DNA from: Gammaproteobacteria bacterium UBA4421
GTDB lineage: Bacteria > Pseudomonadota > Gammaproteobacteria > Pseudomonadales > Azotimanducaceae
DNA: 64,000 nt
Reading direction: 5' to 3'
Assembly: GCA_002389675.1 (NCBI GenBank)
Contig: DGQF01000060.1
Coordinates: 1-64,000, forward strand
Both the position numbers and the translations under genes were made by a program. Below, one piece after another: positions 55,069 through 63,446 of the stretch (position 1 is its first letter; every line of letters begins with the position of its first letter). The notes under the pieces are model-generated. The model was not told the origin of the DNA and ran no database searches. It worked only from the letters and a program-made list of their open reading frames with translations.

Positions 55069-56421
55069 ATGATGCAAACCCTTAGCAAGCGTAAGCTGAT
55101 ATTTTTTGGCCTACCGGAATATGCCGTGTACCTGGCCAGCATTCCGGTGGTGTTGTACCTGCCGTTTGTGTATTCCAAAGACTTTGGCTTGAGCCTGACC
55201 GATGTTGGATTAATCCTCATGTTCGGTCGGATTGCCGATGTGGTTACCGATCCCTTGATCGGTTTCTTAAGCGATCGAACACGATCTCGTTTTGGCCGGC
55301 GAAAACCTTGGATTGCCGCGGGCGGTTTGATCATGATGACCTCGGCATTCATGTTGTTCAACCCGGTAATCCAAGTGACCAACACCTATCTCCTGTGCTG
55401 GGCCATATTACTCTGGCTGGGTTGGACCATGGTCAATATCCCCTACTATGCTTGGGGCGCTGAACTCTCAGATGATTACAACGAACGCACCCGAATTACC
55501 GGATGGCGTCAGTTTTTTGGATTTCTTGGCAATGTCAGTGTACTGGCAATACCGGTTTTAAGCGGCCAATTTCTAGGCTATGGCGCCCTACCCAGCGAAG
55601 GTTTGGCCATCATTGGCGGCATGGCCCTAATTGCGTTGCCGGTCCTGATCAGCATAACTTTGCATCAGGTACCCGAGCCAGACCGGTACGGCAAAGCCTC
55701 AAGTTCGCTCCTGCAGAATTTAAAAAAAGTTAAAAAAAATGGCTCCTTCATGCTGCTATTTTGGGCCTTTCTCCTTATGTCGCTGGGCACCGGCTGGGGC
55801 TCAGCGACCTTTATGCTCTTTGCAAGTTTTGTCGTTGAAGCTGAGGGACAAACGCAAGCGATTCTACTGGGCTATTATGGTGCCAACATCATCGCTCTGC
55901 CTATTTGGGTATACATCGCCAATCGCGTCGGCAAAAAAGAGACGTGGATGACTGGCGGCTTGCTGTTTATCGTCGTAACCCCCTGTTTCTTGATCCTGCA
56001 AGCGGGCGATTTAGGTTTGTTCTTTTTGATTCTTGCCTTCTATGGTGTGGCCGGCGGCAATTTTGCCGCCCTGTCAATGTCAATGAAAGCCGACGTCATT
56101 GAAATTGCCGCGCGGCGCGACGGCGAGAATATATCCGGCGCCTACATCGCACTTTGGTCACTGGGACAAAAATTGGTCATGGCACTCGCCCTTGGCATTG
56201 CCTTGCCTTTTCTTGAATGGGTTGGGTTTGACCCTAACGGCGTCAACAGCGCAGCAGAGCTCGATGCACTGAGCTATGTCTATGTCATACCCCCATGGAT
56301 CGCTTACGCTTGCGCCGTCACCGTGTTGTGGAGATACCCGATTACCGAACAGCGCCTGACGCGGATACGCGCGGCCTTACAAGCTCGAGAAGATAGGCGC
56401 GCCAAAAAGACCACCTCATAA
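55069..56421 (+). CDS. GPH-family (MelB-like) cation symporter
   Basis: A 450-residue inner-membrane transporter with about 12 helices, from ATG 55069 (MMQTLSKRKLIFFGL). The conserved GPH segment FGRIADVVTDPLIGFLSDRTRSRFGRRKPWI (cation-binding Asp residues and the RxxRRP loop) is clear, and YNERTRITGWRQFFGFLGN follows. GPH members take up sugars or glucuronides with Na+ or H+; the substrate here is not known. It ends at a terminator shared with the convergent gene at 56506. Confidence 0.9.
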   Translation: MMQTLSKRKLIFFGLPEYAVYLASIPVVLYLPFVYSKDFGLSLTDVGLILMFGRIADVVTDPLIGFLSDRTRSRFGRRKPWIAAGGLIMMTSAFMLFNPVIQVTNTYLLCWAILLWLGWTMVNIPYYAWGAELSDDYNERTRITGWRQFFGFLGNVSVLAIPVLSGQFLGYGALPSEGLAIIGGMALIALPVLISITLHQVPEPDRYGKASSSLLQNLKKVKKNGSFMLLFWAFLLMSLGTGWGSATFMLFASFVVEAEGQTQAILLGYYGANIIALPIWVYIANRVGKKETWMTGGLLFIVVTPCFLILQAGDLGLFFLILAFYGVAGGNFAALSMSMKADVIEIAARRDGENISGAYIALWSLGQKLVMALALGIALPFLEWVGFDPNGVNSAAELDALSYVYVIPPWIAYACAVTVLWRYPITEQRLTRIRAALQAREDRRAKKTTS

Positions 56422-56427
56422 ACGACG

Positions 56428-56460
56428 AAAAGGCCAAGCGCGTTCGCGCCTGGCCTTTTT
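56428..56460. terminator. Bidirectional intrinsic terminator
   Basis: AAAAGGCCAAGCGCG and CGC-CTGGCCTTTTT form a GC-rich stem around TTCG, with a T run on the plus strand and a T-rich tail (TTTTCG) on the minus strand. It ends the GPH transporter gene and serves the MCP-tip gene on the other strand. A second hairpin, CAGGCG (56472-56477) with CGCCTG (56486-56491), lies just beyond. Confidence 0.75.
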
Positions 56461-56505
56461 CAACCTAAATTCAGGCGTATAACCGCGCCTGATTTTGACC
56501 AAATG

Positions 56506-58383
56506 CTAGGCGCTTTTCGCGCCAATGGCATCAATTTTCTTATTGATTTCATCAGTTGCGGTGGCTGTTTGGCCGGCCAGAGTTCTGACATCGTTGGCCA
56601 CCACGGCAAAACCTTCGCCCGCCTGCCCACTCTGCGCAGCTTCAATTGTGGCGTTAAGCGCAAGCAAATTCGCTTGCTGTGCAATGGTATTCATCATCTT
56701 CATCGCGTCACCAATTTCTTGTCCGCTGGTGGATAAGCTTTCCTCTTCAGCGCGCGCCACCTGCGCAGGATCCTTTGCTATATCTTTTGCATTTGCCGCT
56801 GGGTAACTGTGAGGTTCAGCCCAACTTTCTTCGTCATCAGCAATCCACTTTTCATCCTGTGCTGAAGGTTGATGAATGACATCACTCTCACCATCGTTAG
56901 CCGCCAGCGGCGCCGCCAATTGATTTTTAACGTCCTCCGCTTCAAGACTCTCGATGCAGCGACGCAGGTAGAATCCGGCTAACGCCAGCATGACACCGCA
57001 AACCGAGCCAATTAGAGATAGCGAACCAAACCAGAGCAAAGCCACCACGCCGACCATACTTCGATCAACCTCAGTTGCCGAGTCTTTGCCATAGGCATAC
57101 ATGGCCATCCGATAAATCTGGTTTTGATTGATCAACTGGTTGATCTGCGACTGCAAATTACGCTGTTTGTTCTGCAGGACAAATACCTGCTCATCGATCA
57201 CAAAGGCTTTCTCGGTGAATACCGCCATCTCTTGTAATTTGCCGTTTTCGAAACCTGCCAGTTCATCCATTCGCTCCTTGCGAATGCCCGCAAAAAATCG
57301 ACGGTCAGAGGCCGCTTTCGCATATGCTCCGTCGGCAATTGCGTTTGTCTCATCCAAGCGTCTGTTGATTTCCGCTTTAGTGGATTCGATCCGTGCGTTT
57401 AAATCTGCAACTCGACCTTCATACTTGCTGTTAACAAACGCCAACTGCTGACGAAGCTGCGCTTCCATTTGCGCTTGTTGCTCAATCGCTGCTCCGCCCA
57501 GATAGCCTGATGTGACATCAGCAAGCTGCTTTTCTTTAGCTTGTATCAAGCCTCTATATTTGGCATCAACACCGGCTTTCGTGAACAGATTAGCCCCATC
57601 CATGGCCACTGCAAATTCAGATTTCAATGCGGTCAATTCATCCAGCAATCGTGTTCGTTCAGCAGAACTGCCGTTGATATTGCCGAGCAATAACACCGAG
57701 AAACGCTCCTCTACAGCCGCCGTCTCTTCAGCCCACTGGTCATAGTAGCCATCCCGTGTGGCCAACATTTGATCTATTTTCAAACCAAGCTCGTCTTTGA
57801 ACTTGTAGTCTATGCTTCCTAGTTTATTGCGCATGGCAGCGTCAATCTTTACCGCGGCATCCGCAAAGTCACCTTCAACCACCGCGCTCTTACCCTCTAC
57901 ATCAGCGATCAATTCTTCTTCTGTGAACTTGACCACGTGGTTCCGCCGTTTTTCGAGTAATGCAACTTCAGATTCAATACTTTCAATGTTGTTCTTGTGC
58001 ACATCGATGGCGCGATTGAGATTAGAAAAGTTTCGCTCAAAACCATTTAACATCGTCTCGAAGGTGATCAGACAGAGAAACAAAACAAAAGCTAGGAAGA
58101 CGCCCCGCCATATGGGATGTTTGACGGTCATAAACGTATACGTCAAGGGGATTTTACAAAGCTCTACCACCGCAATAAGGATAAAGGGCAGTGCGGCAAC
58201 GCCCACAGCCGGCAAACCTTCCAGCAAGCCCGCGCCGTTTTGGCCACCCAAGGAGTTGAACGCCGAGATGGCAACAACCATCGAAATGGTCAAGCCAATG
58301 GTCACCGCCAAGAACTCTACACACCACGCTAAGCGTATTAGAAACGTCGATTGTTTCGATACATCGGTTCTAGAAAATAACAT
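56506..58383 (-). CDS. Membrane coiled-coil protein with truncated chemoreceptor (MCP) tip
   Basis: A 625-residue protein I cannot assign to a known family. Helices at about 20-41, 57-82 and 94-111 form an N-terminal membrane block; residues about 115-425 are largely charged, heptad-like coiled coil; a further membrane segment lies at 443-473; then an acidic linker (485-545). Residues 555-612 match the methyl-accepting signalling tip ([17 protein letters not shown], then [17 protein letters not shown]), but the long helices that normally flank it are missing and the protein stops 13 residues later. The stop is followed by a terminator, so it is not an obvious frameshift. No che genes are nearby. 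It may be a stress or wall sensor; function unknown. Confidence 0.8.
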   Translation of the reverse strand: MLFSRTDVSKQSTFLIRLAWCVEFLAVTIGLTISMVVAISAFNSLGGQNGAGLLEGLPAVGVAALPFILIAVVELCKIPLTYTFMTVKHPIWRGVFLAFVLFLCLITFETMLNGFERNFSNLNRAIDVHKNNIESIESEVALLEKRRNHVVKFTEEELIADVEGKSAVVEGDFADAAVKIDAAMRNKLGSIDYKFKDELGLKIDQMLATRDGYYDQWAEETAAVEERFSVLLLGNINGSSAERTRLLDELTALKSEFAVAMDGANLFTKAGVDAKYRGLIQAKEKQLADVTSGYLGGAAIEQQAQMEAQLRQQLAFVNSKYEGRVADLNARIESTKAEINRRLDETNAIADGAYAKAASDRRFFAGIRKERMDELAGFENGKLQEMAVFTEKAFVIDEQVFVLQNKQRNLQSQINQLINQNQIYRMAMYAYGKDSATEVDRSMVGVVALLWFGSLSLIGSVCGVMLALAGFYLRRCIESLEAEDVKNQLAAPLAANDGESDVIHQPSAQDEKWIADDEESWAEPHSYPAANAKDIAKDPAQVARAEEESLSTSGQEIGDAMKMMNTIAQQANLLALNATIEAAQSGQAGEGFAVVANDVRTLAGQTATATDEINKKIDAIGAKSA

Positions 58384-58710
58384 TAAAATTGCGCCTCTTG
58401 CTGCCTATCGTTAAGGATGCAGGAGCGATCTTTTCTCCTGCGTTATTTGCAGCAAAGTGTAGCGTTCAGACAGGTTGAGCAGACGTGCGTAACCGCACAA
58501 ACCGCTTTGTCGGGCCGCCTTCAGATAGCAGAAATGAGACACTGTCGACGGCAGAAGAGTGCGCCAGTCGACGTCAAGGGATTTGACAAATTATATTGAC
58601 GAGCGCTCTAAAAAGCGCTCGATTTTGCGGGTACCGGTTCGTGCGGAATTAGCACTAAAATCTCAGCCTTGGATCACTCAAGCGCACGCTAAATTTAGAT
58701 GGCAGCAGAC
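58384..58710. other. Structured 327-base non-coding gap
   Basis: No gene found. It holds several inverted repeats: GCAGGAG/CTCCTGC (58419-58441), GTGCG/CGCAC (58485-58498), GTCGACGGC with a bulged partner (58544-58572), and CGAGCGCT/AGCGCTCG (58600-58621). A perfect -35 hexamer TTGACA (58583-58588) lies on the plus strand, with only a poor -10 nearby. Part of it must be leader of the MCP-tip gene. Confidence 0.5.
58600..58621 (-). terminator. Hairpin downstream of DUF6435 gene
   Basis: CGAGCGCT (58600-58607) and AGCGCTCG (58614-58621) form a perfect 8-bp stem with a six-base loop, 90 bases past the DUF6435 stop. A T run is lacking, so efficiency is uncertain. Confidence 0.4.
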
Positions 58711-58878
58711 TTAGAGTGCTTCGATTTTATCGATCTCCGCTTTGATCGTTTGGGCTTGCGCTTCAAGCATGGCATTTTCACGCACGTCACCTCGGCGCAT
58801 CGCATGCATGGCGGCCTCAAGTTTTTGCTGGTAGGCTTTTTTGAGCTTTTTTGTTGGATCTCTTTTGAAAATATTCAT
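58711..58878 (-). CDS. DUF6435 small protein
   Basis: A 55-residue protein starting at ATG 58878: MNIFKRDPTKKLKKAYQQ, then LEAAMHAMRRGDVRENAM and AQTIKAEIDKIEAL. This matches the DUF6435 pattern (short, basic start with DPTKKL, then AMHxxRxGD and a helical end), common in gammaproteobacteria. Function unknown. A longer open frame to 58977 is not supported by the family. It runs head-to-head with the PIF1-like helicase, with a palindrome between them (58894-58909). Confidence 0.8.
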   Translation of the reverse strand: MNIFKRDPTKKLKKAYQQKLEAAMHAMRRGDVRENAMLEAQAQTIKAEIDKIEAL

Positions 58879-58893
58879 AACTGGCCGCCTGAC

Positions 58894-58909
58894 AATGTGT
58901 CTACACATT
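58894..58909. promoter_or_regulatory. Palindromic operator candidate
   Basis: AATGTGT (58894-58900) and ACACATT (58903-58909) are perfect inverted arms around CT, flanked by TGAC on the left and GTCA on the right. It sits 16 bases upstream of the DUF6435 start and 77 upstream of the helicase start, a good place for a dimeric repressor. No regulator gene is nearby. Confidence 0.5.
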
Positions 58910-58986
58910 ACGTCACCAAACGTGAAAATATCGTCAGCTCTGTGCTCACCGGCGGTGCAAAAACAAACCACCATCAATCAAGCTTT

Positions 58987-60429
58987 ATGAGTAAGACCAT
59001 TGATCGACTAACCCGCCAACTCAAAAGCCATACCGCGGGCGTCTTAAAAGACTTTGCGCAAATCTCATCCACCGCAACTAAAGCTCAAAGCTCAGATCGG
59101 CACTCTGAGCGACAAAACCTTGACGGTGCAGTTTCTGAGCAGATTGTATTACCTGATCATTACGCTTTAGACCCGGAAGGTCAGGCTGCTTTCGACGCCA
59201 TTGAGAACAACTCACCCGTTGTATTTGTTACGGGCAGAGCCGGGACAGGTAAGAGCACATTTATCGCGTTTTTGAAAAAAACACTCCAAAAAAACAGCGT
59301 GGTATTGGCACCTACCGGCATTGCCGCCCTGAATATAGGCGGACAGACCATACACTCTTTCTTCAAGTTTCCGCCGCGAATGTTTGAAAACAGAGAGATC
59401 AAATCGCGTAACGATACGCTCATCAATCAGCTGGAATTAATCATTCTAGACGAAATTTCTATGGTCAGAGCCGACTTACTGGATCATATGGATTATGCGT
59501 TGCGCCAATGGCGCCAGCGAAAGGAACCCTTTGGTGGGGTACAAATGCTGCTGGTTGGTGACCTTTTACAATTGCCTCCTGTTATCGCCGGCGCAAAAGA
59601 GCGCACTTACTATGACAGACGCTACGCCAGTCCCTGGTTTTTTAGCGCAGCTGTGTTTCGTAACCTACCCGTGTTTGCCGTTGAGATGAAGCAGGTCCAC
59701 CGACAAACAGAGGCTCACTTCATCGCTATCCTGAATCGAATCAGGACCAATTCAGATCATCGTAGCAGCGTCGCCGAGATCAACCGAACCTGCTTCAGAG
59801 ATCAGTCGGCCGGCGCATCACAGCTGACTTTAACCGCAACCCACCGCCAGGCGCAGACCATCAACCAAAGTGAGCTGCAGTTGCTGAACACGCAATCACA
59901 AGAGTATAACGGCACCACCCGAGGGCATTTTGCCGATGATGAACAACGACTGCCCGCACCGATGCATCTGAACCTAAAACTGGGTGCACAAGTGATGGTC
60001 ACTAAAAATGTCGCGGGTGCGGTTAACGGGACACTCGCGCGGGTGATCTCACTCAATTCACATACGATCGGGATCAGTTGTCTTAATGATCAAACTGAGG
60101 TCATTGTCAGTCGTGAAATTTGGGAGCAATACACCTACCACTGGGATGTGATCGAACAGGGCATCGTCGCAGAGGTTGTCGGCCAGTACGAACAATTTCC
60201 GCTTACCCTTGGTTGGGCGGTAACTATTCATAAGTGCCAAGGCCTAACTTTAGAATCGGTGACGATTGATCTTGGTCGCGGCGCATTTGCGCCGGGTCAA
60301 ACCTACGTCGCACTGAGCAGGTGCCGATCGCTACAGGGCATCACGCTAAAGAAACCCATCGCTATGCGAGATGTTGTCGCTGATGCCACGGCACTGAAAT
60401 TTTATGCGGCTTTGTTTGATGAGCGTTAA
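58987..60429 (+). CDS. PIF1-like (superfamily 1) DNA helicase
   Basis: A 480-residue helicase from ATG 58987 (MSKTIDRLTRQLK); a longer frame from 58699 would overlap DUF6435. Motifs: VTGRAGTGKSTF (Walker A), LIILDEISMVRADLLD (Walker B), GVQMLLVGDLLQLPPV (motif III), GWAVTIHKCQGLTLESV and YVALSRCRSLQG (motifs V-VI). PIF1-like helicases unwind DNA 5'-3' and resolve G-quadruplexes or R-loops in eukaryotes; the bacterial role is little known. Its stop overlaps dusC's by four bases. Confidence 0.88.
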   Translation: MSKTIDRLTRQLKSHTAGVLKDFAQISSTATKAQSSDRHSERQNLDGAVSEQIVLPDHYALDPEGQAAFDAIENNSPVVFVTGRAGTGKSTFIAFLKKTLQKNSVVLAPTGIAALNIGGQTIHSFFKFPPRMFENREIKSRNDTLINQLELIILDEISMVRADLLDHMDYALRQWRQRKEPFGGVQMLLVGDLLQLPPVIAGAKERTYYDRRYASPWFFSAAVFRNLPVFAVEMKQVHRQTEAHFIAILNRIRTNSDHRSSVAEINRTCFRDQSAGASQLTLTATHRQAQTINQSELQLLNTQSQEYNGTTRGHFADDEQRLPAPMHLNLKLGAQVMVTKNVAGAVNGTLARVISLNSHTIGISCLNDQTEVIVSREIWEQYTYHWDVIEQGIVAEVVGQYEQFPLTLGWAVTIHKCQGLTLESVTIDLGRGAFAPGQTYVALSRCRSLQGITLKKPIAMRDVVADATALKFYAALFDER

Positions 60430-61409
60430 CAGCGCAAGCTAACGCCCTGAGCAGAAAACGCCTGAGCAAACTGCTCCGGATATCGATATCGCTTGACCTC
60501 TTGAAAAAAAACCTGCGCCTCTGGGTAGCACATTTGCAAGTAGAACAACCATTGTTTCACCCGATTACCTAAAAATCGTTTTGGATAGGCTCCTTTAGTG
60601 GCCTGATAGAACCCGAACAGAAGTTCTACCACCCGATCCCACGTGAACGGTACAATTGCCAACCCACTGACCTCTGCTTTGATCTGTAGGGCAAGATCCG
60701 GGCAGGCCACCAAACCCCTCCCCAGCATGAAGTCTTCACAATTGCTCTCACTTTTACAGCGACGCCAGTCCTCAAGATTCCATATTTCCCCGTTCGCCAC
60801 CACAGGAATATCTAACGCGGCTACAATCTCAGCGATGCACGACCAATAGGCTGGAGGCCGATAACCATCCGCTCGCGACCGCGCATGCACCACCAACTCG
60901 CTGGCCCCTGCCTCTGCGATGGCCACGGCATTGTCCATGTAGCAACTGCGGTCTTCAAATCCCAGCCTTATTTTTGCCGTCACCGGCACTTTAACTGGGA
61001 CAGCGCGACGAACAGCGCCCACAATATCGCTGATCAGACGAGTATTTTTTAATAAAATCGCGCCGCCTTGACTGTTGTTCACGGTCCTCGCCGGGCAACC
61101 AAAATTCAAATCTATCGCGGCCGCGCCCAGTGTTGCCGCATTGCAAGCGCTGGCTGCGAGCGACTGAGGGTTGCTGCCCAGCAGCTGCACACGCACCGGC
61201 GTTCCGGTGGGGGTGGCACTGCGATCATTCGGGGCCTCCCGCAACCCCCTCAATTCTGGACAATCGCGCAGGAGTGTCTTAGTCGAAATGGGCCGATCGT
61301 TGACCCTCAAAAACTCACTGACACAAATATCGATACCGCCAATCGCACTGTAGATGCTGCGAAAATGATGATCTACAACACCTTCCATCGGCGCTAAAAA
61401 CAGTCGCAT
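60426..61409 (-). CDS. dusC: tRNA-dihydrouridine(16) synthase
   Basis: Reduces U16 in tRNA to dihydrouridine with FMN and NADPH. ATG 61409 (MRLFLAPMEGVVDHHFR, 327 residues) is chosen; the frame is open to 61544 but the family starts here. The SEFLRVNDRP variation and length fit DusC. The catalytic Cys is in NFGCPARTVNNSQGG, and KIRLGFED and HARSRADGYRPPAYW follow. Stop overlaps the helicase stop in GTTAAC. Confidence 0.93.
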   Translation of the reverse strand: MRLFLAPMEGVVDHHFRSIYSAIGGIDICVSEFLRVNDRPISTKTLLRDCPELRGLREAPNDRSATPTGTPVRVQLLGSNPQSLAASACNAATLGAAAIDLNFGCPARTVNNSQGGAILLKNTRLISDIVGAVRRAVPVKVPVTAKIRLGFEDRSCYMDNAVAIAEAGASELVVHARSRADGYRPPAYWSCIAEIVAALDIPVVANGEIWNLEDWRRCKSESNCEDFMLGRGLVACPDLALQIKAEVSGLAIVPFTWDRVVELLFGFYQATKGAYPKRFLGNRVKQWLFYLQMCYPEAQVFFQEVKRYRYPEQFAQAFSAQGVSLRC

Positions 61410-61452
61410 TGCCTCTCCAACCAACGACACGGCAGCGTCATCACATCGACAC

Positions 61453-61869
61453 TCAAATATGCAACGGCTGCAAACGCACAGGTGTTGCCTCACACGCCTG
61501 TGTGCCACCGCTAAACAAAGCGATAAAAGAGTCCGCCCAGCCATATTTTGCGGCTCTCAATCGATGATAATGCCCGTGATTGTCGGGGTCAGGCGCGGCA
61601 TGAAAACGGCGCGCCTGACCGCCCTGCTCCACTGTCAAAACCGGGTCAGCTACAAGCGCTTGCATCCAGAAATCGGTCGCAGCGCCGTGTTCGATCCACT
61701 GCACTTGCGCATCCCCGACAACCCAAACTCGAACGGGGCTGACGCTATTGTCAGCCACCTGGCGATGCAGCACCACTACTTCACCGCCTAACTCACTGAC
61801 CACATAAGTTGACCCAACAATCGCAACCGGGATCAGCAGCAGGCCGATCACTATATTTCGAATACGCAA
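61453..61869 (-). CDS. Membrane-anchored small protein, split-barrel-like
   Basis: A 138-residue protein. Residues 5-24 (NIVIGLLLIPVAIVGSTYVV) are a signal anchor. The rest (PVRVWVVGDAQVQWIEHGA, then VADPVLTVEQGGQARRF and AAKYGWADSFIALF) resembles the nitroreductase/deazaflavin or split-barrel reductase group, of which the AAKYGWAD-like end is suggestive. No catalytic assignment. It lies 32 bases downstream of a PPOX gene on the same strand. Confidence 0.6.
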   Translation of the reverse strand: MRIRNIVIGLLLIPVAIVGSTYVVSELGGEVVVLHRQVADNSVSPVRVWVVGDAQVQWIEHGAATDFWMQALVADPVLTVEQGGQARRFHAAPDPDNHGHYHRLRAAKYGWADSFIALFSGGTQACEATPVRLQPLHI

Positions 61870-61901
61870 AACCTTTCCTTCCTATGTGAGTCAAGGGCCA
61901 C

Positions 61902-62447
61902 CTACGCCTGCTCGCGCGCAAATTGTGCATAGGCTGCAGCCGTGCCCTGAGCCATCTTATCGCCATCAAAGGGAATAGACATCTCCGGCGAAAACTCCAT
62001 CACTACCCGTTCCGGAGTGTCTAAGAAGCGCACAAACATGTCAGGATCCAATCCTCGCGTGAACGCATTACCATCATCTGGGCGAGCAGCCATGCCTTTT
62101 GCCAACAGCGTATACATCCACATTTTGACACTCTGATCTTCGTGAATCACCGTATGACCCTTGTAGGTCACTGTTTTGCCGCCGCCCATTGGCGTTCCTT
62201 TGCTGGTCAATACAACTGAGGAACGCCCGTCTCTGGCAATGGCTTTGACACGCACCCGCTCACGGGTTGCCGTCATCCAGATTTTCCCTTTAACCGGAAC
62301 GTAAGCGGTAATCACGCCTAATGGGTGGCCAGATTTGTTGGCCCAACAAAAAACACACTCGCCTGCACTCTTGAGCAATTCTTCCTCTCGCTCGGGATCT
62401 AACCGGTACTGTTTAACGTCATCATAATTAACGTTTTGTTCAACCAT
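61902..62447 (-). CDS. PPOX-class flavin split-barrel protein
   Basis: A 181-residue split-barrel protein. After a short helical start, AGECVFCWANKSGHPLGVITAYVPVKGKIWMTAT forms the first beta strands, and ERVRVKAIARDGRSSVVLTSKGTPMG the next, in the pattern of pyridoxamine-5'-phosphate-oxidase-like F420/FMN proteins. Fourth member of this superfamily in the window. Substrate unknown. It diverges from the SDR gene at 62567. Confidence 0.8.
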   Translation of the reverse strand: MVEQNVNYDDVKQYRLDPEREEELLKSAGECVFCWANKSGHPLGVITAYVPVKGKIWMTATRERVRVKAIARDGRSSVVLTSKGTPMGGGKTVTYKGHTVIHEDQSVKMWMYTLLAKGMAARPDDGNAFTRGLDPDMFVRFLDTPERVVMEFSPEMSIPFDGDKMAQGTAAAYAQFAREQA

Positions 62448-62566
62448 CTCTACTTCTCTGCTTTTAACCAGCGGTTATTTTATGTTTTTTTCAACTTGAT
62501 TGCCCATTTACCTTGCCCCCTGTTGAGACCTGAGCAAAGATTGGATTTTGCACTCTGGATAATTGC

Positions 62567-63343
62567 ATGGAATTAACAGATCGAGTCGCCGTCATTACCG
62601 GCGGCAGTGGCGGTATCGGACAAGCAATGGCCCGCGCCTTTCTGGCGGCGGGCGCGCGCACGGTTGTTCTGGCCGACTTGGACGAAACCGCTGTGAATGA
62701 CGCAGCTAAAGACATCGGTTGTGAAGGCATGCCCTGCAATGTCACCGACGAATCACAGGTGCGGCAGTTAATTGCAACCACGCTGGAGCGCCATGGGCAG
62801 ATTGACCTCTTGTGCTCAAACGCCGGCGCAGGCGGCGACGGTGTACTGACCGACGCTGATAATGCTGTCTGGCAAAACCAATGGGAATTACACGTCATGT
62901 CCCATTTATACGCGGCACGTGCGGCTCTGCCTAGCATGCTGGCGCGTGGCGAGGGCTATCTGCTAAATACCGCTTCAGCGGCAGGACTATTAGCTGCGCT
63001 GGGAAGCGGTCCTTATACCGTCACCAAAGCCGCCGCTGTCAAGCTTGCCGAATTTCTGGCCATAACCCATGGAGATGACGGTATTCGCGTTTCAGTACTT
63101 TGCCCACAGGGCGTCAATACGCCCATGGCACCCAAAGCATTGGGTGATGGCCAAACAGACGGCATCATTGAGGCCAGCGCACTGGCTGAAGTGGTCGTTG
63201 AAGCGCTGCGCGAGGAACGCTTTTACGTTCTACCTCACCCGGAAGTCGAAGACTATGTGCGGCGCAAAGGGGATAACGTTGATCGCTGGCTAAACGGCAT
63301 GCGCCGTCTGCGGCGTCAATCAATGGCTGATCCTTCGGCCTGA
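62567..63343 (+). CDS. SDR-family oxidoreductase
   Basis: A 258-residue classical SDR. ITGGSGGIGQAMARAFL is the cofactor loop, SNAGAGGDG the NAG motif, NTASAAGLLA the Ser segment and YTVTKAAAVKLAEFL the Tyr-x3-Lys. The C-terminus (VLPHPEVEDYVRRKGDNVDRWLNGM) extends beyond the core, a feature of a separate SDR subgroup also seen with lipid-degradation genes. Substrate unknown. Confidence 0.88.
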   Translation: MELTDRVAVITGGSGGIGQAMARAFLAAGARTVVLADLDETAVNDAAKDIGCEGMPCNVTDESQVRQLIATTLERHGQIDLLCSNAGAGGDGVLTDADNAVWQNQWELHVMSHLYAARAALPSMLARGEGYLLNTASAAGLLAALGSGPYTVTKAAAVKLAEFLAITHGDDGIRVSVLCPQGVNTPMAPKALGDGQTDGIIEASALAEVVVEALREERFYVLPHPEVEDYVRRKGDNVDRWLNGMRRLRRQSMADPSA

Positions 63344-63369
63344 TCTGAGTGGATATGCGGGCATTGCAC

Positions 63370-63398
63370 TTGACACGCTGCTAGACAGCGGCCATGCT
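63370..63398 (+). promoter_or_regulatory. Possible promoter of the DEAD-box gene
   Basis: A perfect -35 TTGACA (63370-63375) and a poor -10 CATGCT (63393-63398) are 17 bases apart. The spacer holds CGCTG-CTAGA-CAGCG (63376-63390), an inverted repeat that could be an operator. Confidence 0.35.
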
Positions 63399-63446
63399 CC
63401 GCGCCCATCGCGCGACCTTACGCCGCGCCCCTCCAAAAGGCATCCA

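Noticed and set aside
58699-58986. Extension of the PIF1-like helicase upstream
   Set aside because: It overlaps the DUF6435 gene on the other strand, and the sequence before MSKTIDRLT has no helicase motifs.
61410-61544. Longer start for dusC
   Set aside because: The added residues are Cys-rich and unlike the family; MRLFLAPMEG is the usual start and the extension overlaps the neighbouring gene.
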